This document shows positions 31,409 through 40,240 of a DNA stretch of 64,000 bases, piece after piece. Position 1 is the stretch's first letter; each line of letters begins with the position of its first letter. A program made the position numbers and the translations under genes. The stretch is from CAVRQM01 sp963822705 (GTDB lineage Bacteria > Pseudomonadota > Alphaproteobacteria > Acetobacterales > Acetobacteraceae): the NCBI GenBank assembly GCA_963822705.1, contig CAWGIX010000006.1:434001-498000 (forward strand), in the 5' to 3' direction. The notes under the pieces were generated by a model. It saw only the letters and a program-made list of their open reading frames with translations, had not been told where the DNA came from and made no database searches.

Positions 31409-32624
31409 ATGAAAGCTGCCGCTTGGCTGCCGCCCCTTCTCGGCTTCCTCTCCGCCGTGGGTCCCCTTTCCACCGACATGTACCTGCCTGCCTTTCCGGC
31501 TATTGAGGCGTCGTTCGGCCGTGGCCCCGGCAGCGCGCAGGTGACGCTCGCCGCCTGGTTCTTGGGATTGGCGGTGGGCCAGATCACGCAAGGCAGCCTC
31601 GCCGACCGGTTCGGGCGGCGGGGGCCGCTGATCGCGGGAACGGCGCTCTACACGCTGGCCTCGGCCGGCTGCGCGTTGGCACCCGATCTGCTCACGCTAT
31701 CGCTTTGCCGCGTGGTCGCCGCGTTCGGCGGCTCGGCCGGGATGGTGATCGCACGCGCCGATCGTGCGCGACCTGTCCGAAGGCGTCGCCGCGGCGCGCA
31801 TGATGAGCCGGCTGATCCTCGTCTCCGGCGTGGCGCCGATCCTGGCGCCGTCGTTGGGGGGGCTGGTGCTGGATGCGGCGTCCTGGCACGCGATTTTTTG
31901 GATCGCCGCGCTGTACGGTGCGATCTGCTGCCTGCTGGTGGCCTGGAAACTACCGGATACCTTGCCCGAAAACATGCGCAGCAGCCTTGCTCCATTGCGC
32001 ATGCTGCGCCGCTACCGGTCCATTGTCGTGGAGCGGAGTTTCTTGGCCAACGCCCTGACCGGCGGGTTTTCCATGTTCGGCCTGTTCGCCTATCTCGGCG
32101 GCTCGCCCACGGTGTTCGAGGACCTGTATCATCTGAACCCACGCACCTACGGCGCCCTGTTCGGCGCCTGCGCCGCGGGATTCATTATCGCGGCACAGAT
32201 CAGCCCGAGGCTGCTGCCCAGATTTGGCTCCGGAGCGGTGATGCGCTGGGCGGTGCGCGCCTATTTCGCAGCGACATGCGCGCTGACAGCGGCGGCGTTT
32301 TCCGGCGTGGCGCCTTGGTGGGGGATTGCGCTCCCCGTCCTATGCGCCCTTGCCACCATGGGCTTCGTGCTGCCCAACACCGCGGTCGGCGCGCTGGCTC
32401 GCCATCCGGCGCAGGCCGGCAGCGCCTCGGCGCTGATGGGAACATTGCAGTTCTTGCTTGGCGCCGTGAGTGGGCTCGCGGTCGGCTGGCTGACCGACGG
32501 CACCGCGCGGCCGATGGCGACGCTGATGCTGTTCGGCGCGGCCTGCGCGGTGGTCGCGGAAGCCTGCCGGCCGCGCGGGCCGGCGCTGCCCGCGACCTCC
32601 CTCGCCAGGGCGGCCGCCGAATGA
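31409..32624 (+). CDS. Bcr/CflA-type multidrug MFS transporter (one frame break)
   Basis: This is a 12-helix major facilitator exporter of the Bcr/CflA drug-resistance group. It starts MKAAAWLPPLLGFLSAVGPL with the group signature STDMYLPAFP. The antiporter loop GSLADRFGRRGPL follows helix 2. The frame changes near 31760 (one extra base), from GGSAGMVIARA to IVRDLSEGVAAARMMS. The remainder is uninterrupted to the last helix (ATLMLFGAACAVVAEA). Joined length is about 404 residues, normal. Its stop overlaps the next gene start (ATGA), so transport and the downstream hydrolase are probably co-expressed. Confidence 0.88.
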
Positions 32625-33388
32625 ACCCCATCGTCGGCATTCCCGCCTGCAGCAAGTTCTTTGACGAGACGGACCAGCACGCCGCCTACGCCGTGTATAG
32701 CCGCGCGCTGCTCGACGCCGCCGACGCGATACCGGTGCTGCTGCCGCCGCTCGGCGACGCAATGATGGCGGTGCTGGAGCGGCTGGACGGACTGCTGCTG
32801 TCGGGCAGCGAGAGCAATGTCGAGCCGCACCACTACGGTTTTGCGCACGACGCCACCCCGGGGCAGCACGATTTTTGCCGTGACGCCACCACTCTGCCGC
32901 TGATTCGCGAGGCGGTGCGCCGCGGCCTGCCGGTGCTCGCGATCTGCCGCGGCGTGCAGGAATTGAACGTGGCGCTCGGCGGCACCTTGCACCAGCGCGT
33001 GCACGAGGTCCCGGGCCGTTTCGACCACCGGGAACCGGCGGGTCAGCCACAGGTGCAGTTTTCCATGGCGCACGAGGTCACGCTGTCCGGCGGTCTGCGC
33101 GACCTGCTCGGCAGTGCGTGCATACGAACCAACTCGTTGCATGGCCAGGCGATCGATGCGCCCGCGCCGTCCCTTACGGTGGAAGCGACGGCCGAGGACG
33201 GCACCATCGAGGCGGTGTGCGGCGCCGGCTGCCCCGGTTTCGTGCTGGGCGTGCAATGGCACCCGGAATGGCACGTCGCCCGCGACCCGCCGAGCCGCGC
33301 CATTTTTGCCGCGTTCGGAGAAGCCTGCCGCGCCTATGCGCGTGGCCGGAGCGAACCCAAGTTTATGCGGTCTGTTCGGCTTCCGTAG
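32621..33388 (+). CDS. Class I glutamine amidotransferase-like hydrolase (peptidase C26, PuuD-like)
   Basis: This 255-residue hydrolase matches the gamma-glutamyl-gamma-aminobutyrate hydrolase (PuuD) family, which cuts gamma-glutamyl amides. It begins MNPIVGIPACSKFFDETDQH. The nucleophile Cys is in LAICRGVQELNVALGG and the His-Glu pair in GVQWHPEWH; LLLSGSESNVEPHHY corresponds to the family's GGxDVxPxxY segment. Translation appears coupled to the upstream MFS exporter through an ATGA overlap. The substrate is uncertain; no other puu gene is present. It overlaps the convergent membrane-protein gene at its end. Confidence 0.85.
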   Translation: MNPIVGIPACSKFFDETDQHAAYAVYSRALLDAADAIPVLLPPLGDAMMAVLERLDGLLLSGSESNVEPHHYGFAHDATPGQHDFCRDATTLPLIREAVRRGLPVLAICRGVQELNVALGGTLHQRVHEVPGRFDHREPAGQPQVQFSMAHEVTLSGGLRDLLGSACIRTNSLHGQAIDAPAPSLTVEATAEDGTIEAVCGAGCPGFVLGVQWHPEWHVARDPPSRAIFAAFGEACRAYARGRSEPKFMRSVRLP

Positions 33389-33924
33389 CCGGCACCGAGT
33401 GCCGCTGCGGCTCGGCGTCCGGCGCCTCCGATGGCTGCCCTACTGCAAGCAGCGCCGCAATGGCGGCCGAGGCGGTGCTACATCCGAGCACGTATTTCTG
33501 TTTCATTTCCTGTAGCCGCAGTCCGGTCGCCCGGGGACGCAGCTTTTGGTTCGGTCCGGGTTTGCCGAGACCGGCCGAGAACGCTTCGATGCGCTCGTTC
33601 TGGGCGTAGGCTGCGACCAGTGCGTCGAGCGTGGGCTCATCGAACAGTATCGCCGCGCGGGTCAGATTGCTGCGGGTACACGCCGGCCGCACCGCGCGTG
33701 GACGGCAGGAAGTCGGACTCGCGTGCGATCAGGTCGAGGTTCTCGTCATACCATTCGCGTAGCGCCTTGAGTTCGGCGACGAGCGCCGCCGCCAACCGCG
33801 CGGATTCCGACGCTTGCCGTTCCTGTGCGCGCCGCCGCATGGCCCTCTGGTTGAGGAAGAAGATTCCGCCGATCACGAACGCGGGCGACATGTGCAGCAG
33901 CACTCCGTACAAGACATCGTTCAC
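33363..33924 (-). CDS. Single-pass membrane protein of unknown function (one frame break)
   Basis: About 186 residues after joining. It starts MNDVLYGVLLHMSPAFVIGG with one membrane segment (VLLHMSPAFVIGGIFFL), then an arginine-rich, coiled-coil-like stretch (RRRAQERQASESARLAAALV). After a frame change near 33675 (extra C, VY then RSNLTRAAILFDEP) it continues to LQEMKQKYVLGCSTASA. The ATG overlaps the SGNH hydrolase stop (ATGA), so it is the last gene of an xth-SGNH-membrane protein operon. I do not recognise the family. Its 3' end overlaps the convergent C26 hydrolase gene by about 25 bp. Confidence 0.55.
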
Positions 33925-34586
33925 ACCCTTGCTCCCTCGTCGATCTGGCCGCCCAGCGTTGCCGCCACGGCTTGCCCCAAGAGCTGCTGTGACCGGGCGG
34001 ACCAGTGCAGGCCGTCTTCGCCGTCGGACTTGATATGACGGCCGGCATCCAGAAACTGCGCTCCCGCCAACGCGGCAATCTGGGCATAAAGACCGGGCAG
34101 TGCCAGCGCTTTTTCATGGCCTCCGGCGAAAGTCTCGGTGAAAAACGTCATCGAACCCAGCGGCGGCGGGCAGATCAGCAGCACCTCCGGGCTGGAATAA
34201 GGCGTGCCGACGCCAGCACCGATGGCTCTTGCGATGTCCACCAACCGCGCCGCACCGAGTGCAATACGCAGCGGCGGTCTTGCATACATCGCCTTGAGAT
34301 CGTTGGTGCCGAGCAGAATGATCACCAGGTCAAGCGGCAGGTGGCTGGCCAGGCACGCCGGCAGGTAGGCGGCACCGTCCAGTCCGGCGCCGGTGATCTC
34401 GGGATGGGTCGGGTCGGCAATATCGGTGGTGCGGCCGTTCAGCCCTTCCTCGATGATCTCGGCGCCCATCAAGTCGCCCATCACGCACGGCCACCGGTCC
34501 GCGCGCGCGTAACGCGGCGCCGGCGGCTCGGGGCGGGAGGAGAAACCCCACGTATTGCTGTCTCCGTAACACAGGATGCGGCGCAT
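33921..34586 (-). CDS. SGNH/GDSL hydrolase family esterase
   Basis: This 221-residue hydrolase begins MRRILCYGDSNTWGFSSRPE. GDSNTWG is block I with the nucleophile serine, the Gly of EGLNGRTT is block II, LLGTNDLK is block III, and DGLHWSARSQ is the block V Asp-x-x-His. This arrangement matches the arylesterase/acetyl-xylan-esterase-like SGNH branch that acts on small esters; the true substrate is unknown. The start overlaps the xth stop (TGATG). It is cytoplasmic, with no signal peptide. Confidence 0.87.
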   Translation of the reverse strand: MRRILCYGDSNTWGFSSRPEPPAPRYARADRWPCVMGDLMGAEIIEEGLNGRTTDIADPTHPEITGAGLDGAAYLPACLASHLPLDLVIILLGTNDLKAMYARPPLRIALGAARLVDIARAIGAGVGTPYSSPEVLLICPPPLGSMTFFTETFAGGHEKALALPGLYAQIAALAGAQFLDAGRHIKSDGEDGLHWSARSQQLLGQAVAATLGGQIDEGARV

Positions 34587-35392
34587 CAGACTCTCAGCTC
34601 CACACACACCGGAACGTGGTCCGAACCTTGGTGCCAATCACGGGCCTCGCGCAGCACGGTATGGCGCGCCAGGCGCGGTGCCAGATCCGGTGTGACCCAG
34701 ACATGATCGAGCCTGCGCCCGCGATCGGAGGCGCGCCAGTCCTGGTTGCGGTACGACCACCAGGTGAACAGTTTTTGGTCTTCTGGAACGAAATGGCGCA
34801 CCGCATCCACCCAGCCGGTGCGCTGCCAGGCACACAATGCGTCGGTCTCGACCGGGGTGTGGCTGACCACGCGGAGCAATTGGCGATGGCTCCAAACGTC
34901 GGTCGGCAGCGGCGCAATGTTCAGGTCCCCGACCAGCACAGCGCGCCGCAGGTTGGTGCGGGCGGAAAACCAGTGCGTGGCTTCGCCCACGAACGCCAGC
35001 TTGTGCGCGAACTTCGGATTTTCGGCGGGGTTCGGAATATCGCCGCCGGCGGGGACGTAAAAATCGTGCAGCTCGATCGGGCCGGACGGGGTTTTGAGCA
35101 GCACTGCGAGATGCCGGCAGTCGCCGCGCTCGCACCAGTCGGGGGCAATGTCGGACGGAATCATCCGCACGCGCGAAAAAATCGCCACGCCGTTGTACCC
35201 TTTCATCCCGCGATGGAGCACATGCGGGTAGCCGGCCGCATGGATGTCGGCCAGCGGAAACAGCATGTCCGGAACCTTGGTTTCCTGCAGGCAGAGCACG
35301 TCGGGATCCAGCGCCTCCTGCAGGTGGCGCAATAGCGGCAGGCGCAGGCGCAGCGAGTTGATGTTCCAGGTGGCGATGCGCAGCCGGGGCAT
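34586..35392 (-). CDS. xth: Exodeoxyribonuclease III / AP endonuclease
   Basis: This 268-residue metal-dependent nuclease of the EEP fold cuts at abasic sites and degrades 3' ends in base-excision repair. It starts MPRLRIATWNINSLRLRLPL. The metal-binding Glu is in VLCLQETKV, the Tyr and Asp in HDFYVPAGGD and LVGDLNIAPL, and the catalytic Asp-His in RRLDHVWVTPDL and QGSDHVPV. The frame is intact. It heads the xth-SGNH-membrane protein operon. Confidence 0.93.
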   Translation of the reverse strand: MPRLRIATWNINSLRLRLPLLRHLQEALDPDVLCLQETKVPDMLFPLADIHAAGYPHVLHRGMKGYNGVAIFSRVRMIPSDIAPDWCERGDCRHLAVLLKTPSGPIELHDFYVPAGGDIPNPAENPKFAHKLAFVGEATHWFSARTNLRRAVLVGDLNIAPLPTDVWSHRQLLRVVSHTPVETDALCAWQRTGWVDAVRHFVPEDQKLFTWWSYRNQDWRASDRGRRLDHVWVTPDLAPRLARHTVLREARDWHQGSDHVPVCVELRV

Positions 35393-35507
35393 GGCGGCGT
35401 TTTGCGGGCAGGGGCTGGCCGAGGCAAGAGGCCGGTCGGCTGGAAACCGGCGTGTCAGGGCGCTAGAAATGCCGATCGCCCACAGCCCGCAGGAACCGCG
35501 CGACACC

Positions 35508-36311
35508 ATGCCCGCCTTCATTTGCCGCGCCTGCGGCACGCAGTTCGGGCCGTCCCCGGCACCCCCGGACATCTGTCCCATTTGCCAGGATGAGCGCCAA
35601 TACGTGCCGACCACCGGCCAGGCCTGGACAACTCTGCCCGATCTGGTCGGCGACCACATGCTGACCCTCAAATACGAGGCCGGCGTGTTGGGCGTCGGCT
35701 GCAGCCCGAGTTTTGCGATTGGCCAACGCGCGCTGCTGGTGCGCGCCGCATCCGGCAACATTCTGTGGGACTGCATAAGTTTCCTGGATACCGCGACCAT
35801 CGAACTGGTGCAGGCACTCGGCGGGATCACGGCGATCGCGATCTCACATCCGCACTTTTATACGACCATGCTGGAATGGAGCCGCGCCTTCGGTGGCGTT
35901 CCGATCTACCTGCACGCGGCCGACCGGCAGTGGGTCATGCAGTCCGGCCCGGAGATCGTGTTCTGGGATGGCGAGACCAAAACCCTCGCACCAGGGGTGA
36001 CGCTGATCCGGGTCGGAGGCCATTTTGATGGCGCGACGGCCTTGTACGTCGGCGACGGGAATGGCGCCTTGTTCTCCGGCGACGTGCCGCAAGTGCTGCC
36101 GGACCGCCGGCACGTCGGTTTCATGCGCAGCTATCCCAATCACATCCCGCTCGGGGAACAGACCGTGCGGCGGATCGTTGCGGCTCTGGAACCGTGGCCT
36201 TTTGATTCCGTGCATGGCGCGTTTTGGGGCCGCGTCATCGCTGCAGGCGGCAAGCAGGCGGTGGCGGCCTCGGCTGAGCGACACATGGCATGGTTGCGGC
36301 GGCCCGTTTGA
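35508..36311 (+). CDS. MBL-fold protein with N-terminal zinc ribbon
   Basis: This 267-residue protein starts MPAFICRACGTQFGPS. Two CxxC pairs (CRAC, CPIC) form a rubredoxin-like zinc ribbon, followed by a metallo-beta-lactamase fold. The usual HxHxDH metal motif is replaced by ISHPHFYTTMLEW, with later candidates VGGHFDG, FSGDVPQ and SVHGAFWG. It therefore belongs to an atypical branch whose activity I cannot name. It has no signal peptide. It is divergent from xth, with the two starts 115 bp apart. Confidence 0.78.
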   Translation: MPAFICRACGTQFGPSPAPPDICPICQDERQYVPTTGQAWTTLPDLVGDHMLTLKYEAGVLGVGCSPSFAIGQRALLVRAASGNILWDCISFLDTATIELVQALGGITAIAISHPHFYTTMLEWSRAFGGVPIYLHAADRQWVMQSGPEIVFWDGETKTLAPGVTLIRVGGHFDGATALYVGDGNGALFSGDVPQVLPDRRHVGFMRSYPNHIPLGEQTVRRIVAALEPWPFDSVHGAFWGRVIAAGGKQAVAASAERHMAWLRRPV

Positions 36312-36390
36312 TCGCGCCTGACCGAGAGGAGTTTTGACACGGCCCGATAGGATGCGGTGCGCGGCAGACCACGAATACCGCGCTGACGGC

Positions 36391-36762
36391 TTAGCCGGCG
36401 TAGATGGTTTCCAGCGCTTCGAGCAGTGTCGCAAACTCGCCGATGGTTCGTCCGCTGGCCGGGCGCCACACCAGGTAGCGTCCGCGGCTCCGCGCCACGC
36501 CCCACTCCGCCCAGGCGGGATCGTCGCCATAGACCAGCACGAAATCGCCGACCGTCTCCGGATCGTCCTGCGCCTCGCGGTGGTGCAACGCGACCCGACG
36601 CCAGCCGCCCGCATGCGCCGCGTCGGTCCAGCGCAGCAACTCGATCCGGTCGCGCATGAGCAGTTCGTTGTTGGGCAGGTCGTGCCGGACAAATGGCACT
36701 ACCCGAGATGGCCAACCCAAGGCCGAGGGCTGGCGTAGTGTCGCATGCGGTTGAAGCTCCAT
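36391..36762 (-). CDS. Hypothetical protein, about 123 residues
   Basis: This soluble protein begins MELQPHATLRQPSALGWPSR (an in-frame ATG at 36777 is an alternative). It contains LPNNELLMRDRIELLRW, VALHHREAQDDPETVGDFVL and RYLVWRPASGRTIGEFATLL. Regular secondary-structure patterning and normal codon use support a real gene, but no family is recognised. It sits alone between the MBL-fold gene and purA. Confidence 0.6.
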   Translation of the reverse strand: MELQPHATLRQPSALGWPSRVVPFVRHDLPNNELLMRDRIELLRWTDAAHAGGWRRVALHHREAQDDPETVGDFVLVYGDDPAWAEWGVARSRGRYLVWRPASGRTIGEFATLLEALETIYAG

Positions 36763-36857
36763 GACGGCCCCGTTCACGCAATTCTCAGATTTCTATAACA
36801 GGGTGGTCACTTGCCCGTTTGTGATCCCGCTCACACCGCGACACGCTTTCGCGGGCG

Positions 36858-38149
36858 TCACCCCTCGAACGGGTCGCGCACCAAAATCGTATCGTCGCGC
36901 TCGGGGCTGGTGGAGAGCAGGGTCACCGGCGCCTCGACCAGTTCCTCGATGCGCCGCACGTATTTGATCGCCTGCGCGGGCAGCGCCGCCCAGCTTCGGG
37001 CGCCGCGCGTGCTCTCGCTCCAGCCGGGCAAGACCTCGTAGACCGGCTCGCAGGCGGCCTGCGCCTGCGGCGAAGCCGGCAGCCGCCCGACGGCCGTGCC
37101 GCGCAGCCGGTAGCCGGTGCAGATGTGCAGTTTTGCGAAACCGTCGAGCACGTCGAGTTTCGTCAGCGCCAGGCCCTGGATGCCGCCGACTTTTACTGCC
37201 TGGCGCACCAGAGCGGCGTCGAACCACCCACAGCGGCGGGGGCGGCCGGTGACGGTGCCGAACTCGCGGCCGCGCTCGCCCAGCAGGCGGCTGGTATCGT
37301 CGTGCAACTCCGTGGGGAAGGGACCGCTGCCCACGCGGGTGGCGTAGGCTTTGGCGATGCCCAGCACGAAGCCGACGGCGTGCGGGGGAAAACCCGAGCC
37401 GGTGGCGGCGGTGGCGGCCACCGTGTTGCTGCTGGTCACGAACGGGTAGGTGCCGTGGTCCACGTCGAGCATCACCGCCTGCGCGCCCTCGAACAGGATG
37501 CGGCTGCCGGCCCGCCGCGCCGCGTCCAGCCGTTCCCAGACCGGCTCGGCATAGGGCAGCAGCAGCGGCGCCAGCTCGAGCAGCCGATCGAGCAGCGGCT
37601 GCCGCTCGAAAGTCGGCAGCGCCCAGTCCGCGCAATAGCGTGTTGTGGTGCAGCAGCAGCTCGTCCAGCTTTGCTCCGCAGCGTCTCGGGTTCGGCGAGA
37701 TCGGCGACCCGGATCGCCCGCCGCGCTACCTTGTCCTCGTAGGCCGGGCCGATGCCGCGCCCGGTGGTGCCGATCTTTTGCGCGCCCCGCGCGGCCTCTC
37801 GGGCTCGGTCCAGGGCCGGGTGCAGCGGCAGGATCAGCGCCGCGTTGTCGGCGACGCGCAGCGTCTCCGGCGACACTTTCAGCCCCTGCGCCTGCACGCG
37901 GGAAATCTCGTCGAGGAGGGCCTCGGGATCGATCACCACGCCGTTGCCGATGATTCCGAGTTTGCCTCGCACAACGCCCGACGGCAGCAGCGACAGTTTG
38001 AAAGTCTTGCCGTCAACCACCAGCGTGTGGCCGGCGTTGTGGCCGCCCTGGAAGCGCACCACCAGATCGGCCCGGCTGGCCAGCCAGTCGACGACCTTGC
38101 CCTTGCCCTCGTCGCCCCACTGCGCCCCGATCACCGCCACGTTGGGCAA
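36858..38149 (-). CDS. purA: Adenylosuccinate synthetase (two frame breaks)
   Basis: PurA joins IMP and aspartate with GTP to make adenylosuccinate, the first committed step to AMP. The N-terminus MPNVAVIGAQWGDEGKGKVV holds the GTP/IMP loop, followed by GGHNAGHT and TTGRGIGPAYEDK. Frame changes near 37660 (extra base before LDELLLHHNTLL) and near 37620 (before LPTFERQPLLDRL) lead into the rest: ILFEGAQAVMLDVDHGTYPF, TGRPRRCGWFD and LTKLDVLDGF. Corrected length is 429 residues, exactly typical. It lies 6 bp after hisZ. Breaks in an essential gene point to sequence error. Confidence 0.94.
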
Positions 38150-38155
38150 CTGCGT

Positions 38156-39304
38156 CTACTCCGTACCGATGGGCAGGAGGCCACCGGCCGAAAACAGGTA
38201 CGAGCAGGACAAATCTTTGGCCGCGTGCATCGGGTCCGACACCGGGTCCAGTCCGGCCACGGTCGCATACCCGTTGCGGCGGAGGGCGGCGGTCGCGGCG
38301 GCATCGCTGCCGTGCGGCACGAACACCCGGGGCCGCGGTGCCCGCGCCGGGGCTGCACGCAGCACCGCGTCGGGGAACAGGGTGAGGCCGGTGGCGGGCT
38401 CGGCGGCGCCGCAGAGGTAGCGGCCGCCGCGGCCGAGTTCCTCGTGCCGGCCGCGGGCGTAGACCGTGGTGCAGACGCCGGTGTGGTAGCGGAAGCCGCG
38501 GAATTCCACGGGATCGACGGTCAGGCGCAGCGCCGGCGCGCGGGCGCGGATGGCGGCCGCGGTGGCGGCGAGGCGATCGGCATGGACGCGGGCGGTAACG
38601 TCGAGGCCGGCTTCGGCGAGCGCGGCCAGCGCGCCCTCGGCCGGACCGGCCGCCAGCAGCAGGGTCGCCAAAGTTTTGGCCCGCGCGCCGGCGTGAGCGG
38701 AAACCTCGGCGGCGTCCTTGCGGTCCAGCGCGTGGGCCAGGGCCGCGCGGTGGCCGGGATCGGGGGCCGCCGCCTCCAGCAGCGCCTGCACCAGCGGCGG
38801 CATGGTCAAATCGAAACTGACGCGGTCCAGCCCGATTTCTTGCAGCGCCTCGGCGGCCACGGCCACCACCTCGGCATCGGCCTCCGCGCTGTCCGGGCCG
38901 ATCAGCTCCAGACCCGCCTGTGCCACCTGCCGGTCGGCCGACAGGCCGGCGGCGCGGACCCGCAAGGTCTGGCCGGCATAGCAGAGTCGCAGCGGACGCG
39001 GCGCGTGGGCGAGGCGGCTGGCGGCGATGCGGGCGACCTGGGGGGTGATGTCGGCGCGCAGACCGATGACGCGGTGGGTGTCGGGGTCGACCAGACGCAG
39101 CGTCTGCTCGGACACCGCGGCACCGGTGCCGGCCAGCAAACTGTCCTCGAACTCCATGAGCGGCGGCTTTACGCGCTGGTAGCCGTGCAGGGCGAACGTA
39201 TCCATGATCGCCTCCACCGCCGCGGCCTCAGTTTCGGCCTCGGGCGGCAGCACGTCGCGCAGCCCGGCCGGGAGCAGGGCGAGATTGGACGGGACGTCGT
39301 TCAT
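38156..39304 (-). CDS. hisZ: ATP phosphoribosyltransferase regulatory subunit HisZ
   Basis: HisZ is a class II tRNA-synthetase-like protein without charging activity that is required by short-form HisG in the first step of histidine synthesis. This 382-residue copy begins MNDVPSNLALLPAGLRDVLP. It has LRADITPQVARIAASRL, a histidyl-tRNA-synthetase-like region with EFRGFRYHTGVCTTVYARGR, and the GRGGRYL motif. It is intact and directly precedes purA, a common alphaproteobacterial arrangement. hisG is not in the window. Confidence 0.92.
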   Translation of the reverse strand: MNDVPSNLALLPAGLRDVLPPEAETEAAAVEAIMDTFALHGYQRVKPPLMEFEDSLLAGTGAAVSEQTLRLVDPDTHRVIGLRADITPQVARIAASRLAHAPRPLRLCYAGQTLRVRAAGLSADRQVAQAGLELIGPDSAEADAEVVAVAAEALQEIGLDRVSFDLTMPPLVQALLEAAAPDPGHRAALAHALDRKDAAEVSAHAGARAKTLATLLLAAGPAEGALAALAEAGLDVTARVHADRLAATAAAIRARAPALRLTVDPVEFRGFRYHTGVCTTVYARGRHEELGRGGRYLCGAAEPATGLTLFPDAVLRAAPARAPRPRVFVPHGSDAAATAALRRNGYATVAGLDPVSDPMHAAKDLSCSYLFSAGGLLPIGTE

Positions 39305-39394
39305 GCCGGCGGGATAGCATCCGCGGCCGGCAAAAGCATGGGCCTGGTTTAATTAGTATCGTACACGTAACAATATGGGCGTGCGTGGGCAGGC

Positions 39395-40072
39395 TCAGGA
39401 AGGGGTGGGTTTTCGGATCGGCTCCAGCATCCAGATGCCGCGCCACTTGCGCCACTCCGTGCCGGGCTCGGTCCACTTCGGCTTGCGCTTATACGGCTCG
39501 GTGGGCACCGGACGCTTTCGCATCGGCTTTTCCGCCGGTCCGGTGAGGGCCGGTTCAGGGTCAGCCGGCCTGGCCCGGGCGGGGCGTTTCGGCGGCGGGG
39601 GCAGCAGCGCCGGGTCGGGGGTCAGCCCCAGCATCCGGCACAGCGGCCGGAGCAGGCGCCCCGCCTGTGGCGCGTTGCGGAGCAACACCGCCATCTCCGG
39701 ATCCGCCAGCAGCCGCTCCAGATCTCCCCTCCAGGGCGCCACCCGCCACTGCCCCAGTTTTAGCAGCCAGGCAAACGGCTCGGGAAACGGGCGTTGTCGT
39801 TTTCGGGCTTCCCGTTTCCGGTTCCTGGGCGGACGGGGCGGCGGCAGCGGACCCGCCTGGGCGCGGGCGAGCAGAGCGATGAACCTCTTCCGGAGGTTTT
39901 GCAGCCGCATCCCCACCTGAAACAGCAGCTGCGCGGTGATGACATACACCCCGGACATCCGGTCGGTGTCGTAGCGTGCCCCCAGCCCCCGGCCCACTCC
40001 GTGGATGAACCAGGTGAAGCGCTCGGCGAGGCCGGCGTTGGGTGGGAGGGGTTGCTGCTGCCAAAACCACAT
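39395..40072 (-). CDS. Conserved hypothetical basic protein, 225 residues
   Basis: This arginine- and proline-rich protein begins MWFWQQQPLPPNAGLAERFT. A middle segment (YDTDRMSGVYVITAQLLFQV, LQNLRKRFIALLARAQAG) looks structured and the C-terminal third is low-complexity (PPPPKRPARARPADPEPALT). I recall similar uncharacterised proteins in Acetobacteraceae. No catalytic motif or signal peptide is visible. It is possibly a membrane-associated or nucleic-acid-related factor, but nothing firm can be said. Confidence 0.55.
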   Translation of the reverse strand: MWFWQQQPLPPNAGLAERFTWFIHGVGRGLGARYDTDRMSGVYVITAQLLFQVGMRLQNLRKRFIALLARAQAGPLPPPRPPRNRKREARKRQRPFPEPFAWLLKLGQWRVAPWRGDLERLLADPEMAVLLRNAPQAGRLLRPLCRMLGLTPDPALLPPPPKRPARARPADPEPALTGPAEKPMRKRPVPTEPYKRKPKWTEPGTEWRKWRGIWMLEPIRKPTPS

Positions 40073-40240
40073 GGTCAGAATATCTAACGCACGGCGGCGG
40101 CCCGGTCAAGGAATTTTTGGCGCTGGCGGGGATAACGAACCCGCGGCAGCCAGCCGCTATCGGCGCGAGACCATGTCGGCCCGCACGCCGTGCATCGCCA
40201 TGGTCGGCATCGCCGCGCGCGAGCCGGCCCGGGAGTTCCG

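Noticed and set aside
31271..33388. 705-codon frame that appears to fuse the MFS transporter and the C26 hydrolase
   Set aside because: The middle third is nonsense sequence in the wrong frame. The true MFS continues in another frame from ~31760 to 32624, and the hydrolase starts separately at 32621.
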